A stretch of 64,000 nt of DNA from assembly GCA_028279245.1 (NCBI GenBank), contig JANQOE010000021.1, forward strand, positions 29,967 through 93,966, given 5' to 3'. Positions within the stretch are counted from its first letter, which is position 1. Each line of letters starts with the position of its first letter. Positions 23,366-31,072 of the stretch are shown here, one piece after another. Source of the stretch: Alphaproteobacteria bacterium. Its GTDB lineage: Bacteria; Pseudomonadota; Alphaproteobacteria; UBA6615. The notes under the pieces were generated by a model that was not told the origin of the DNA, did no database searches, and worked only from the letters and a program-made list of their open reading frames with translations. Position numbers and translations under genes: made by a program.

Positions 23366-24199
23366 ATGGTCGCTGGTCTAAAAAGCAAGTTCGATACGAT
23401 TTCTATCGCGCAGCAGTTCGCCCTTACAGCACAGGCGAGCCAGCGGCCGGCGTTCGAACTCGCCTTCTTTAGGACGCAGAACGCCGTGCTCGACCGCATG
23501 GACAAGGAGATTGCGGCACTCCAAGAACAACAGTCCACGACCGGCGCGACCGCCCTGCTGGAAACCCAGGTCACCCGTCTTGAACGAGAACTGGCTGACC
23601 TTAAAGACTATGAAGCGCGTACCAAAACCAACGACATCAACGCCCAAACCGTTCTCGACCAGATCACCGACCTGAAGGCGATCGCCAGCGCCGCGACGGT
23701 AACCGAGTTTGACGCCCTCAAAGCGGAGTTGGTTAATACGCTCAACAAAATCGAAACACCGTTCTTCGAGCGGTTTGGCGCGCCGGACGGGCTCCGCAAA
23801 CGCAAGGCTGATGCGCTCACGGCGCTCGAGGGCATGACCCACAACAACTTCGCGACCCAAGGCGATATCGACGCCGTCAACGCCACCCTTGATGGGATCT
23901 CACTGGACTTCATTAACTCTAAGGCAGTCACCGCGATCAATCGGGACGCCTCCTTCGATCTCTCGAACAGCACCGAAGAGCGCGTCAACGATCTGAAGGC
24001 ACAGATCACCGCCATCAAGCTCGAGGCACAGGCCGAACAGACCGAAAAAATCGAAGCGGAACGGGAGCGCTTCAGCAGCATCCTGACCGCGGTGTCATTG
24101 GCCTTCGAGGCGTCACAGAACGTCACGAACTTCGTGACTCAAAACACCCTGGTGGCGCAAAAACCTGCGCCGGGGTCGGTACTTAACCTATTTAGCTAA
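23366..24199 (+). CDS. Coiled-coil protein of unknown function with a flagellin-like C-terminal tail
   Basis: I do not recognise this 277-residue product. It has no signal peptide. It is predicted helical with heptad-like stretches (about residues 50-90: IAALQEQQ, LETQVTRLERELADLKDYEA; about 195-240: NDLKAQITAIKLEAQAEQTE, KIEAERERF). Its final residues, GSVLNLFS, closely match the flagellin ends SVLSLFR, AVLQLFN and AVLQLFQ encoded next door. It lies between flgL and the first flagellin with normal local base composition and a GGAGAC before the start. An exported filament or flagellin-chaperone-related role is possible but unproven. Confidence 0.8.
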   Translation: MVAGLKSKFDTISIAQQFALTAQASQRPAFELAFFRTQNAVLDRMDKEIAALQEQQSTTGATALLETQVTRLERELADLKDYEARTKTNDINAQTVLDQITDLKAIASAATVTEFDALKAELVNTLNKIETPFFERFGAPDGLRKRKADALTALEGMTHNNFATQGDIDAVNATLDGISLDFINSKAVTAINRDASFDLSNSTEERVNDLKAQITAIKLEAQAEQTEKIEAERERFSSILTAVSLAFEASQNVTNFVTQNTLVAQKPAPGSVLNLFS

Positions 24200-24341
24200 A
24201 GTTCTATCTAAACCAGCTTAGGGTTTCGTTAGGACTCCGAACCTACCCTCCATTCTGCATGCCGATGTCCGCGCAAGAAGTGTGGGCGGCTGCCGGGGCA
24301 GGAAGCTCCGCACATCACCCTTCAGAATGGAGGAGCCAGGT

Positions 24342-25184
24342 ATGGCTGAGATTACCCTTAATGCAGCGGTTCGCTCGAACCTGCTGAACCTCGCATCCAC
24401 TCAAAAACTTGTCGATCAGACCCAGAACCGGTTGGCCACTGGCTTGAAGATCGCCAGCCCAGTCGACGGCGCCCGGAAGTTCTTCGAAGCCAAGTCACTG
24501 TCCGACCGCGCGTCGGACTTCGGCGACCGAAAAGACGGCATTGATCAGGCCATCAGCCAGGTGAAAGTCGCCCTCGAAACGGTCGACGCCATCGACTCCC
24601 TCGTCAACCAGCTCAAGGGTCTGGCCATTAGTGCCAAGTCCGCGTCCGGTTCCGAGCTGGCCTCGATCGTCAGCCAGTACAATGAACTCCGTACCCAGAT
24701 CAACAATCTGGCCGCGGATGCCGAGTACCAAGGTCTGAACCTGACCAACAGCTCCAGCAGCTCTCTTAGCGTGTCTTTCGGGACGCTGACCAGCAGCCAG
24801 CTGACCATCACCGGTCAGAACCTGACGGCTGGCAGTGCAGCTGGTCTGTCGCTCAATGCGGCCGGTACAGCCGGCGGCGCCGTAGGCTCGTTCACCAACT
24901 CCGCCAACATCGACTCTGCTATCTCAGAGCTCGACTCGGCGATCACCACCCTTCGCGGTGCGGCTTCAACGCTCGGTTCGAACGTCGCGCTGTTGCAAAC
25001 ACGTCTGGACTTCACCAGCACCTATGTGAACGCTCTCGAAGAAGGTAGTTCCAAGCTCACGCTTGCGGACATCAATGAAGAGGGTGCGAACCTGGTGGCG
25101 TTGCAGACCCGGCAGCAGTTGGGCATCTCGTCCCTGGCCTTCGCCGGTCAGTCCGAGCAGTCCGTCCTGTCGCTGTTCAGATAA
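24342..25184 (+). CDS. fla: Flagellin (first of four)
   Basis: The ATG at 24342, preceded by GGAGGAGCC, gives 280 residues. The D0/D1 helices are conserved at the N-terminus (TQNRLATGLKIASPVDGARK, FFEAKSLSDRASDFGDRKDG) and the C-terminus (LEEGSSKLTLADINEEGANL, VALQTRQQLGISSLAFAGQS, SVLSLFR). The variable centre is short, so the filament is thin-domained. It diverges more than the other three flagellins in this window. No GG-N10-GC promoter lies before it, unlike the flagellins at 26877 and 27267. A strong terminator follows. Confidence 0.95.
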   Translation: MAEITLNAAVRSNLLNLASTQKLVDQTQNRLATGLKIASPVDGARKFFEAKSLSDRASDFGDRKDGIDQAISQVKVALETVDAIDSLVNQLKGLAISAKSASGSELASIVSQYNELRTQINNLAADAEYQGLNLTNSSSSSLSVSFGTLTSSQLTITGQNLTAGSAAGLSLNAAGTAGGAVGSFTNSANIDSAISELDSAITTLRGAASTLGSNVALLQTRLDFTSTYVNALEEGSSKLTLADINEEGANLVALQTRQQLGISSLAFAGQSEQSVLSLFR

Positions 25185-25206
25185 GAATCAGAACGCCGAA
25201 CTCGGA

Positions 25207-25235
25207 GGGGGCCGCTTTGGCCCCCTTTTTCTTTT
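25207..25235 (+). terminator. Rho-independent terminator after the first flagellin
   Basis: GGGGGCC-GCTTT-GGCCCCC forms a perfect 7-bp stem (25207-25213 and 25219-25225) followed by a run of T with one C to 25235. It lies 23 bases after the flagellin stop. Confidence 0.92.
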
Positions 25236-25300
25236 ACGAGATCCTTAACCAAATCCCAGCAGATATCGGTCTCAGCCCACAATCAGCGGAGACCAAGACA

Positions 25301-26020
25301 ATGCTTGTGGTGGCGTCAGCCCGTAAAGGCCTTCTCGATTGCCTGCCAAACCAGTCTGTGGTCGCCGAGATCGGCGTTGCTGTAGGGGATTTCTCTCAAG
25401 AGATTCTTATCAGAACACTGCCCAGCAAGCTTCACTTGATCGACCCCTGGCTGCACCAGGGTCGGAAGGACTACCAAGACGACCCAAATAACGTACCGCA
25501 GGCAGAAGCCGACCAAAGATATCGAGACGTGTGCAAACGATTTGGGAGCCATGTTGAAGCGGGCCGAGTAGAGATCCATCGCACATTTTCTGGCGAGATC
25601 GTCAGTCGTTTCGATGACGCATACTTTGATTGGATATACATTGACGCTCTTCACACCTACGAGGGATGCCTCGCGGATCTACGCCAGTATGACCAGAAGG
25701 TTCAGCCGGATGGATTCATTTGCGGACATGACTACGCCAATCATCGCACCGCCAAAAAAATGAATTTCGGCGTTGTTGAAGCTGTAAACGAGTTTGTCCG
25801 CGACACAGGCTACGAGTTAGCCTTTCTCAGCTACGAACCATACCCAACGTACATCATCTCCAAAGACCCAAAGAGCCAGCGGCATCACGAGTTGGTGACG
25901 GAAACCCGCAAGCAGCACGTGCCCCTAGTGGAGATTGAGGCCGCCGAGCAAAGGAGCTTCCAGCACGTCTTCGTAACCCATGTCGACGGTACCGAGAGCT
26001 TTCACTACCGCTTTAGCTAG
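25301..26020 (+). CDS. Class I SAM-dependent methyltransferase between flagellin genes
   Basis: I start it at the ATG at 25301 (239 residues, GGAG upstream), because an earlier in-frame start lies inside the terminator hairpin. The SAM-binding motif I is VVAEIGVAVGDFSQEIL, with later motifs HLIDPWL, YFDWIYIDALHTYEGCLADL and GGFICGHDY-like FICGHDYAN, typical of the Methyltransf_24 group. The substrate is unknown; methylation of a flagellin glycan is suggested only by location. Several lines of this gene are about 45-52 % GC, well below the neighbours, which suggests horizontal acquisition. Confidence 0.85.
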   Translation: MLVVASARKGLLDCLPNQSVVAEIGVAVGDFSQEILIRTLPSKLHLIDPWLHQGRKDYQDDPNNVPQAEADQRYRDVCKRFGSHVEAGRVEIHRTFSGEIVSRFDDAYFDWIYIDALHTYEGCLADLRQYDQKVQPDGFICGHDYANHRTAKKMNFGVVEAVNEFVRDTGYELAFLSYEPYPTYIISKDPKSQRHHELVTETRKQHVPLVEIEAAEQRSFQHVFVTHVDGTESFHYRFS

Positions 26021-26031
26021 GGCGCATTTCG

Positions 26032-26877
26032 CTAGTTAAAGAGCTGCAGCACCGCCTGTTCGGCCTGACCGGCGAAAGCGAGCGCTGAAATACCCAGCTG
26101 CTGGCGGGTCTGCAGCGCAACAAGGTTAGCGCCCTCTTCATTGACGTCAGCGAGTGTCAACTTGGCGGCGCCCTCTTCCAGGTTATTTATGTAAGAACCG
26201 GTGAAATCCAGCCGGGTCTGCAGCAAGGCGACTCGTGACCCGAGCGCCTGTGCATGGCCGCGCAGCGTGCTAATAGCTGTGTTCAACTCAGTGATTGCCG
26301 AGTCGATGTTGGCGGCGTTCGTGAAAGTTCCCACCGCGCCCCCGGCGGTGCCTGCCGCATTGATGCTCAGACCGCTCACGGAATGCGCCATCATGTTCAG
26401 CCCTTGGATGACCAAGATGCTGGCCGTACTGGTACTGAATTCAACGCTCAGGCTGGAACCCGTACTGTTGACCAGGTTAACGCCTTGGTAACTCGCATCG
26501 TCGGCCAGGTTGTCGATCTGACTGCGCAGTTCATTGTACTGGTCAACGATTGCCGTCAGCTCCGTCCCGGTCGCCGACTTGGCGCTGATCGCCAAGCCCT
26601 TCATTTGCTTAACCAAGGTGTCAATCGATTCGGCAGCATCGAGGGTCACCTTCACGGCGTTTATCGCCTGATTGATCCCATCCTTCTTCTCGGCAATGTC
26701 CGACGCCCGATCGGTCAGGGCCTTCGCCTCGAAGAACGACAGGGGATCGTCGAGCGGAGACGCAACCCGCAACCCCGTCGCCAACCTATTCTGGGTCCGT
26801 GAGATCAGATCTTGCGTACCCTGAAGCGACAGCAGGTTAGCGCGCACGGAGGCGGTAAGCGTGACATCGTCGGCCAT
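26032..26877 (-). CDS. fla: Flagellin (second of four, opposite strand)
   Basis: The 281-residue product is a flagellin of the same type as those at 27267 and 28241, with TQNRLATGLRVASPLDDPLS, FFEAKALTDRASDIAEKKDG, LEEGAAKLTLADVNEEGANL and the C-terminus AVLQLFN. It is transcribed away from them from a sigma-54 promoter at 26911-26927, giving a leader of about 23 bases with AGAAGAGGA before the ATG. It differs from them at many scattered positions. Confidence 0.95.
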   Translation of the reverse strand: MADDVTLTASVRANLLSLQGTQDLISRTQNRLATGLRVASPLDDPLSFFEAKALTDRASDIAEKKDGINQAINAVKVTLDAAESIDTLVKQMKGLAISAKSATGTELTAIVDQYNELRSQIDNLADDASYQGVNLVNSTGSSLSVEFSTSTASILVIQGLNMMAHSVSGLSINAAGTAGGAVGTFTNAANIDSAITELNTAISTLRGHAQALGSRVALLQTRLDFTGSYINNLEEGAAKLTLADVNEEGANLVALQTRQQLGISALAFAGQAEQAVLQLFN

Positions 26878-26910
26878 CGTTGTCCTCTTCTTCCAACGTG
26901 ACCCACATAA

Positions 26911-26927
26911 AGCAACAAGCGTGCCAC
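26911..26927 (-). promoter_or_regulatory. Sigma-54 promoter of the minus-strand flagellin
   Basis: Read on the minus strand, GTGGCACGCTTGTTGCT matches the sigma-54 consensus except at its first base; GG and GC are exactly 10 bases apart. Transcription would start near 26900, giving a leader of about 23 bases to the ATG at 26877. Confidence 0.85.
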
Positions 26928-27089
26928 CATATTATCAAGGGATTTCATATGGTTATGTGAAACTCGGATACGGGGCACCCGGCACATCCTACCGCCGCCG
27001 CGCCTGAAAAGCGCAGAGAATGCCTAGCGGCCCTCTTTCCTCGACCCCGTCGGCACACCCTGGCGATAAAAGCCTGGTCAACCTGCGCT

Positions 27090-27104
27090 CGGCAGCAATT
27101 GCCG
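27090..27104. promoter_or_regulatory. FlbD-type inverted repeat upstream of the tandem flagellins
   Basis: CGGCAGCAATTGCCG has perfect CGGCA/TGCCG arms. Its centre is 95 bases upstream of the -24 GG of the promoter at 27190 and about 170 bases from the divergent promoter, so it could serve both. Confidence 0.55.
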
Positions 27105-27189
27105 GGAACCGGCAGCAGGAGCACCAAAGCTCCTCCAAGCCGACGCCCAGAGACGACTGCAACCTGTTGAAAAAACGGAGATCTTGAGA

Positions 27190-27206
27190 CTGGCACGGCC
27201 ATTGCA
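27190..27206 (+). promoter_or_regulatory. Sigma-54 promoter of the tandem flagellins
   Basis: CTGGCACGGCCATTGCA is a full match to the sigma-54 consensus YTGGCACGRNNNTTGCW. Transcription would start near 27217, leaving a 50-base leader before the ATG at 27267. Confidence 0.92.
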
Positions 27207-27266
27207 GCACCGGGTTTCGAGTTATCTGCCCCATGAACCGGGCGTTGAGAACCAAGAGGTGCCGAA

Positions 27267-28112
27267 ATGGCCAATGACGTCACATTGACAGCGGCGGTTC
27301 GTTCGAACCTGTTGTCGCTGCAGAACACGTCCGACTTGATTGCTCGGACGCAGAACCGGCTATCGACCGGCCTGCGCATCGCGTCTCCGTTGGACGACGG
27401 CCGCGCCTTTTTCGAAGCGAAGGCGTTGACCGATCGCGCCGCCGACATCGCGGAAAAGAAGGACGGCATCGACCAAGCCATCAACTCGGTCAAGGTCACC
27501 CTCGAGGCTGTCGAGTCCATCGACAACCTGATCAAGCAAATGAAGGGTCTGGCCACCGGCGCGAAATCCGCCACCGGCACGGAGCTGGCCGCAATCGTTG
27601 ACCAATACAACGAGCTGCGCGCCCAGGTCGACGCCCTGGCGAACGACGCCAGCTATCAAGGCGTCAACCTGGTGAACAGCACCGGCAACAGCCTGACCGT
27701 TGAGTTCAGCACCAACACCGCCAGTGTCCTGACCATCCAAGGCGTCAACATCCAGGCACACTCGGTCAACGGCCTCAGCATCAATGCGGCCGGCACCGCC
27801 GGTGGTGCCGTTGGCACCTTCACCAATATCGCCAATATCGACTCGGCGATTGGCGAAATAGACACGGCCATCGCGACCCTGCGCGGCCACGCCCAGGCGC
27901 TCGGTTCCCGCGTTGCTTTGCTCCAGACCCGGCTCGATTTCACCGACTCCTACGTGAACAACCTGGAAGAAGGTGCCGGCAAGCTGACCCTCGCCGACAT
28001 CAACGAAGAGGGCGCCAACCTCGTCGCGTTGCAGACCAGACAGCAGCTCGGCATCTCCGCGCTCGCCTTCGCCGGTCAAGCAGAGCAGGCCGTCCTACAG
28101 CTATTCCAGTAA
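27267..28112 (+). CDS. fla: Flagellin (third of four)
   Basis: The 281-residue flagellin has conserved D0/D1 ends (TQNRLSTGLRIASPLDDGRA, LEEGAGKLTLADINEEGANL, AVLQLFQ) and a short central domain with several Ser/Thr-rich stretches, candidates for O-glycosylation by the FlmG-like or Maf enzymes encoded downstream. It is driven by the consensus sigma-54 promoter at 27190. It is identical to the next flagellin except at three residues. FlaF and FlbT (42 kb) are its expected secretion and translation regulators. Confidence 0.96.
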   Translation: MANDVTLTAAVRSNLLSLQNTSDLIARTQNRLSTGLRIASPLDDGRAFFEAKALTDRAADIAEKKDGIDQAINSVKVTLEAVESIDNLIKQMKGLATGAKSATGTELAAIVDQYNELRAQVDALANDASYQGVNLVNSTGNSLTVEFSTNTASVLTIQGVNIQAHSVNGLSINAAGTAGGAVGTFTNIANIDSAIGEIDTAIATLRGHAQALGSRVALLQTRLDFTDSYVNNLEEGAGKLTLADINEEGANLVALQTRQQLGISALAFAGQAEQAVLQLFQ

Positions 28113-28240
28113 CGGACACAGCCTCCAAACCGTTGAGCCTCAGAACATAGTGCGCTGAGCAACGATCAATGGCCGGCTCGACGAACAGAGACTGGGGTCC
28201 GGAAGAGTGGACCAAGAATTGAGAACCGAAGGATGCCGAA

Positions 28241-29086
28241 ATGGCCAATGACGTCACATTGACAGCGGCGGTTCGCTCGAACCTATTGTCGCTGCAGAAC
28301 ACCTCCGACTTGATTGCTCGGACACAGAACCGGCTGTCGACCGGCCTGCGCATCGCCTCTCCTTTGGACGACGGCCGCGCCTTCTTCGAAGCCAAGGCGT
28401 TGACCGACCGTGCGGCTGATATCGCGGAAAAGAAGGACGGCATCGATCAAGCCATCAACTCGGTCAAAGTCACCCTTGAGGCTGTCGAATCCATCGACAA
28501 TCTCATCAAACAGATGAAGGGTCTGGCCACCGGCGCGAAATCCGCCTCCGGGTCTGAACTGGCCGCAATCGTTGACCAATACAATGAGCTGCGCTCGCAA
28601 GTTGATGCCCTGGCGAACGATGCCAGCTACCAAGGCGTGAACCTGGTGAACAGCACCGGCAACAGCCTGACGGTCGAGTTCAGCACGAACACCGCCAGCG
28701 TCTTGACCATCCAAGGCGTCAACATCCAAGCGCACTCGGTCAACGGCCTCAGCATCAACGCTGCCGGCACGGCAGGTGGCGCCGTCGGCACCTTCACCAA
28801 TATCGCCAACATCGACTCGGCGATCGGAGAGATAGACACGGCAATTGCCACCCTGCGCGGCCACGCCCAGGCGCTGGGTTCCCGCGTCGCTTTGCTGCAA
28901 ACCCGACTCGATTTCACCGACTCCTACGTGAACAACCTGGAAGAAGGTGCCGGCAAGCTGACCCTGGCCGACATCAACGAAGAGGGCGCCAACCTCGTCG
29001 CACTGCAGACCAGACAGCAGCTCGGCATCTCGGCCCTGGCCTTCGCCGGTCAGGCGGAACAGGCCGTCCTCCAGCTATTCCAGTAG
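28241..29086 (+). CDS. fla: Flagellin (fourth of four, near-duplicate of the third)
   Basis: The 281-residue product differs from the preceding flagellin only at SASGSEL (versus SATGTEL) and RSQVDA (versus RAQVDA). At the DNA level there are many more synonymous changes. The bases just upstream of both start codons are also similar (TTGAGAACC, then a purine-rich stretch and TGCCGAA before ATG). No separate sigma-54 promoter was found in the 128-base gap, so it is probably co-transcribed with its twin. Confidence 0.96.
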   Translation: MANDVTLTAAVRSNLLSLQNTSDLIARTQNRLSTGLRIASPLDDGRAFFEAKALTDRAADIAEKKDGIDQAINSVKVTLEAVESIDNLIKQMKGLATGAKSASGSELAAIVDQYNELRSQVDALANDASYQGVNLVNSTGNSLTVEFSTNTASVLTIQGVNIQAHSVNGLSINAAGTAGGAVGTFTNIANIDSAIGEIDTAIATLRGHAQALGSRVALLQTRLDFTDSYVNNLEEGAGKLTLADINEEGANLVALQTRQQLGISALAFAGQAEQAVLQLFQ

Positions 29087-29137
29087 CCACCAGGACGCAG
29101 TTAGCGAACGGTTAAACGAGCCATCATAGCTTCATCG

Positions 29138-31072
29138 ATGATGGACCACCTCGCCACCGCCAACAGTCTCGTGCCAAAACTTCTGCGGGCGGCCCGCGCC
29201 AGCCTTGATGCCGACCGCCACGCTGACGCAATCAGGAGGTGCGAACAGGCACTCCAGGGCGATCCGAACTGCACCGACGCCATGCTCCTGCTGGGTCTCG
29301 TCAGTTTCGAGATGGAACGGCCGGCCCAGGCCCTCACCTTTCTCGATCAGGCCCACGCCCGTGCGCCGACATCGCGCGAATACGCCGACGCACTGGCCAC
29401 GGTTCACACGCGGATCGGCAACCTCAACGAGGGACTTTTCTACGCAAAGCTGGCCACCACCCTCGAGCCGAACCCTCAGACCAGCGAACTCATCCCCCCG
29501 CGCTTCTCGAACTTCTTCATGAGTGTCGAAAAGGCGCAGCCCTTTCGCTTCCGCGGCCGCGCCGAATTCCTGGCCGCCCACGGCTATGCGAAAGAAACGA
29601 TCGACGCCTGCGAAAAGCAGCTCGAACTCACGCCGGATGATTCTGAGACACACCGCCTGCTCGCCCGTGCCACCCGCCTTGACGGCCAGATTGCCCGGGC
29701 GATAGCGATCGGCCACGCACTGGTAGCGGCGGAACCCGACAACCGCGATGACCGCATCGAACTGGCCCGCGCCCTTAGCGCCAACGGACTGTTCGACGAG
29801 GCAACGGCCGCTTTCGAGTACGTTCAGTATCGCTGGGGTGACGACCCGGAGCTCGCCTCGGAGCAACTATCAAACATGCTGTGCAAACCCACCACCAAGC
29901 ACAGCGAGATTGACGCAGCCCACGCAGCCCACGCAGCCCACGCAGCCCACGCAGCCCACGCAGCCTGGCGGGCAGCTTCACCGCCCGGCGTCAACCCGAC
30001 CTTCGCCAACGCGCCGGACCCCGAACGCCCGCTCCGCATCGCGTATCTAAACCGGTCATTCGCGCCAACGTCATGGAGCGAGCTGGTCGCGCCGGCGATT
30101 TGCGGTCACCGCCGTCAAGGCAACGATGTCTACATCTACACCGAGGATCCGGGCGACAACCTGCTCGGCGAGCGCATTCGCAGCCAGGTCACCAAGTGGA
30201 CCGATATGAATGGCATCGACCCGGAGACAGCAGCCGAGATCCTGCGTGGCGATCGCATCGATGTCGTCGTCGACCTGACGGGCCACGGCATCGGCAGCCG
30301 GCGGACAACGCTGGCCCACCAGCCGGCACCGGTCAGCTTCGCCTGGCTTCCCGAACCGCTGTTGGAACCGGGCGCCGTCGATCACGCCTACCCGTCCTCA
30401 GACCCGTCAAGTCGTCCCCTATTCGCGCCATTCGTCGAACCAGGGGTCTGTCCCGAAGTGAACGAACTGCCGGCGTCACGCACAGGTCAGGTCACCTTCG
30501 GCGCCAACCTCGATCTCAACAGCATCGGAGCGAACACGGCTTCGGTGTGGGCTCTCGTCCTTAACACCGTCGAAAACTCCCGACTATTGATCGGCAACGC
30601 GCGTGCGCTGGACGCCAACTGCATCGAACGCTGTGCCGCCCTGTTCGCACACTATGGCGTTCGGGACCGGGTCGACATCATCAACCTCGAAGACAATTTC
30701 CAGAACCGGCATGAATTCTACCATCACGTCGACATCGCCTTGGATGGCTATCCGCTGAGTGATCTGGCCGAGCTCCACAGCGCGTTGTGGATGGGTGTAC
30801 CGGTCCTCTCATTGGCGGGACGCGACCAGGGTGTCGGGTGTCAGACACTGAACGCCCTGGAAGCAGCGGAATGGACGGGCGCGACCCCAATGGAGTACGC
30901 GGAAGCGGCGCGAAGGCTGAGCGGCGACCTTACGGAACTTGCAAAGACTCGCGCCGACCTGCGTCAGCGCCTGAGTGACTCACTGCTGTCCGATGTCCCG
31001 TCCTTTGTTCTCGGTCTTGAGAGCGCCTATCGCGTCGCCTGGCGAGCTTGGTGCCGCTCGGTTGCTAACTAG
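29138..31072 (+). CDS. flmG: TPR-glycosyltransferase, FlmG-like flagellin glycosyltransferase
   Basis: The 644-residue protein combines N-terminal TPR repeats (residues about 10-260: HADAIRRCEQALQGDPNCTD, YAKETIDACEKQLELTPDDS) with a C-terminal GT41/OGT-like catalytic region (about 290-640: RPLRIAYLNRSF, DRIDVVVDLTGHGIGSRRTT, LAHQPAPVSFAWL, YHHVDIALDGYPLSDLAELH, SALWMGVPVLSLAGRD). In Caulobacter, FlmG of this layout binds flagellin through its TPRs and transfers nonulosonic acid. Location directly after the flagellins and before neuA/B/C supports the same role. The linker is an (Ala-Ala-His) repeat encoded by a 9-bp tandem repeat. Confidence 0.85.
   Translation: MMDHLATANSLVPKLLRAARASLDADRHADAIRRCEQALQGDPNCTDAMLLLGLVSFEMERPAQALTFLDQAHARAPTSREYADALATVHTRIGNLNEGLFYAKLATTLEPNPQTSELIPPRFSNFFMSVEKAQPFRFRGRAEFLAAHGYAKETIDACEKQLELTPDDSETHRLLARATRLDGQIARAIAIGHALVAAEPDNRDDRIELARALSANGLFDEATAAFEYVQYRWGDDPELASEQLSNMLCKPTTKHSEIDAAHAAHAAHAAHAAHAAWRAASPPGVNPTFANAPDPERPLRIAYLNRSFAPTSWSELVAPAICGHRRQGNDVYIYTEDPGDNLLGERIRSQVTKWTDMNGIDPETAAEILRGDRIDVVVDLTGHGIGSRRTTLAHQPAPVSFAWLPEPLLEPGAVDHAYPSSDPSSRPLFAPFVEPGVCPEVNELPASRTGQVTFGANLDLNSIGANTASVWALVLNTVENSRLLIGNARALDANCIERCAALFAHYGVRDRVDIINLEDNFQNRHEFYHHVDIALDGYPLSDLAELHSALWMGVPVLSLAGRDQGVGCQTLNALEAAEWTGATPMEYAEAARRLSGDLTELAKTRADLRQRLSDSLLSDVPSFVLGLESAYRVAWRAWCRSVAN
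29915..29965 (+). repeat. 9-bp tandem repeat inside the FlmG-like gene
   Basis: Five perfect copies of GCAGCCCAC (29915-29959) plus a 6-base partial copy encode (Ala-Ala-His)n in the linker between the TPR and catalytic regions. Because the unit is 9 bases, copy-number change would alter linker length without breaking the frame. Confidence 0.95.

Larger units (their letters stand above)
26878..27266. other. Flagellin divergent intergenic region
   Basis: This 389-base gap between two divergent flagellins holds no supported gene. It contains a sigma-54 promoter for each side (26911-26927 minus, 27190-27206 plus), one good FlbD-type repeat (27090-27104) and a poorer one (27051-27065, CGGCACACCCTGGCG). 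Open frames crossing it continue antisense through the flagellin at 27267 and show no homology. Confidence 0.7.

Noticed and set aside
24190..24230. Flagellar sigma-28-like element before the first flagellin (TAAAGTTC then 11 bases)
   Set aside because: The -10 half matches only about three of eight positions, so it was not called.
25217..25300. Longer N-terminus for the methyltransferase starting at 25217
   Set aside because: It would begin inside the flagellin terminator hairpin; the ATG at 25301 has a ribosome-binding site.
26945..27610. Minus-strand open frame spanning the flagellin intergenic region
   Set aside because: It runs antisense through a real flagellin and crosses two promoter regions; the product looks like nothing known.
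29915..29965. Short tandem repeats considered as a CRISPR-like array
   Set aside because: The units are 9 bases, directly adjacent without spacers, and in frame within a coding gene.
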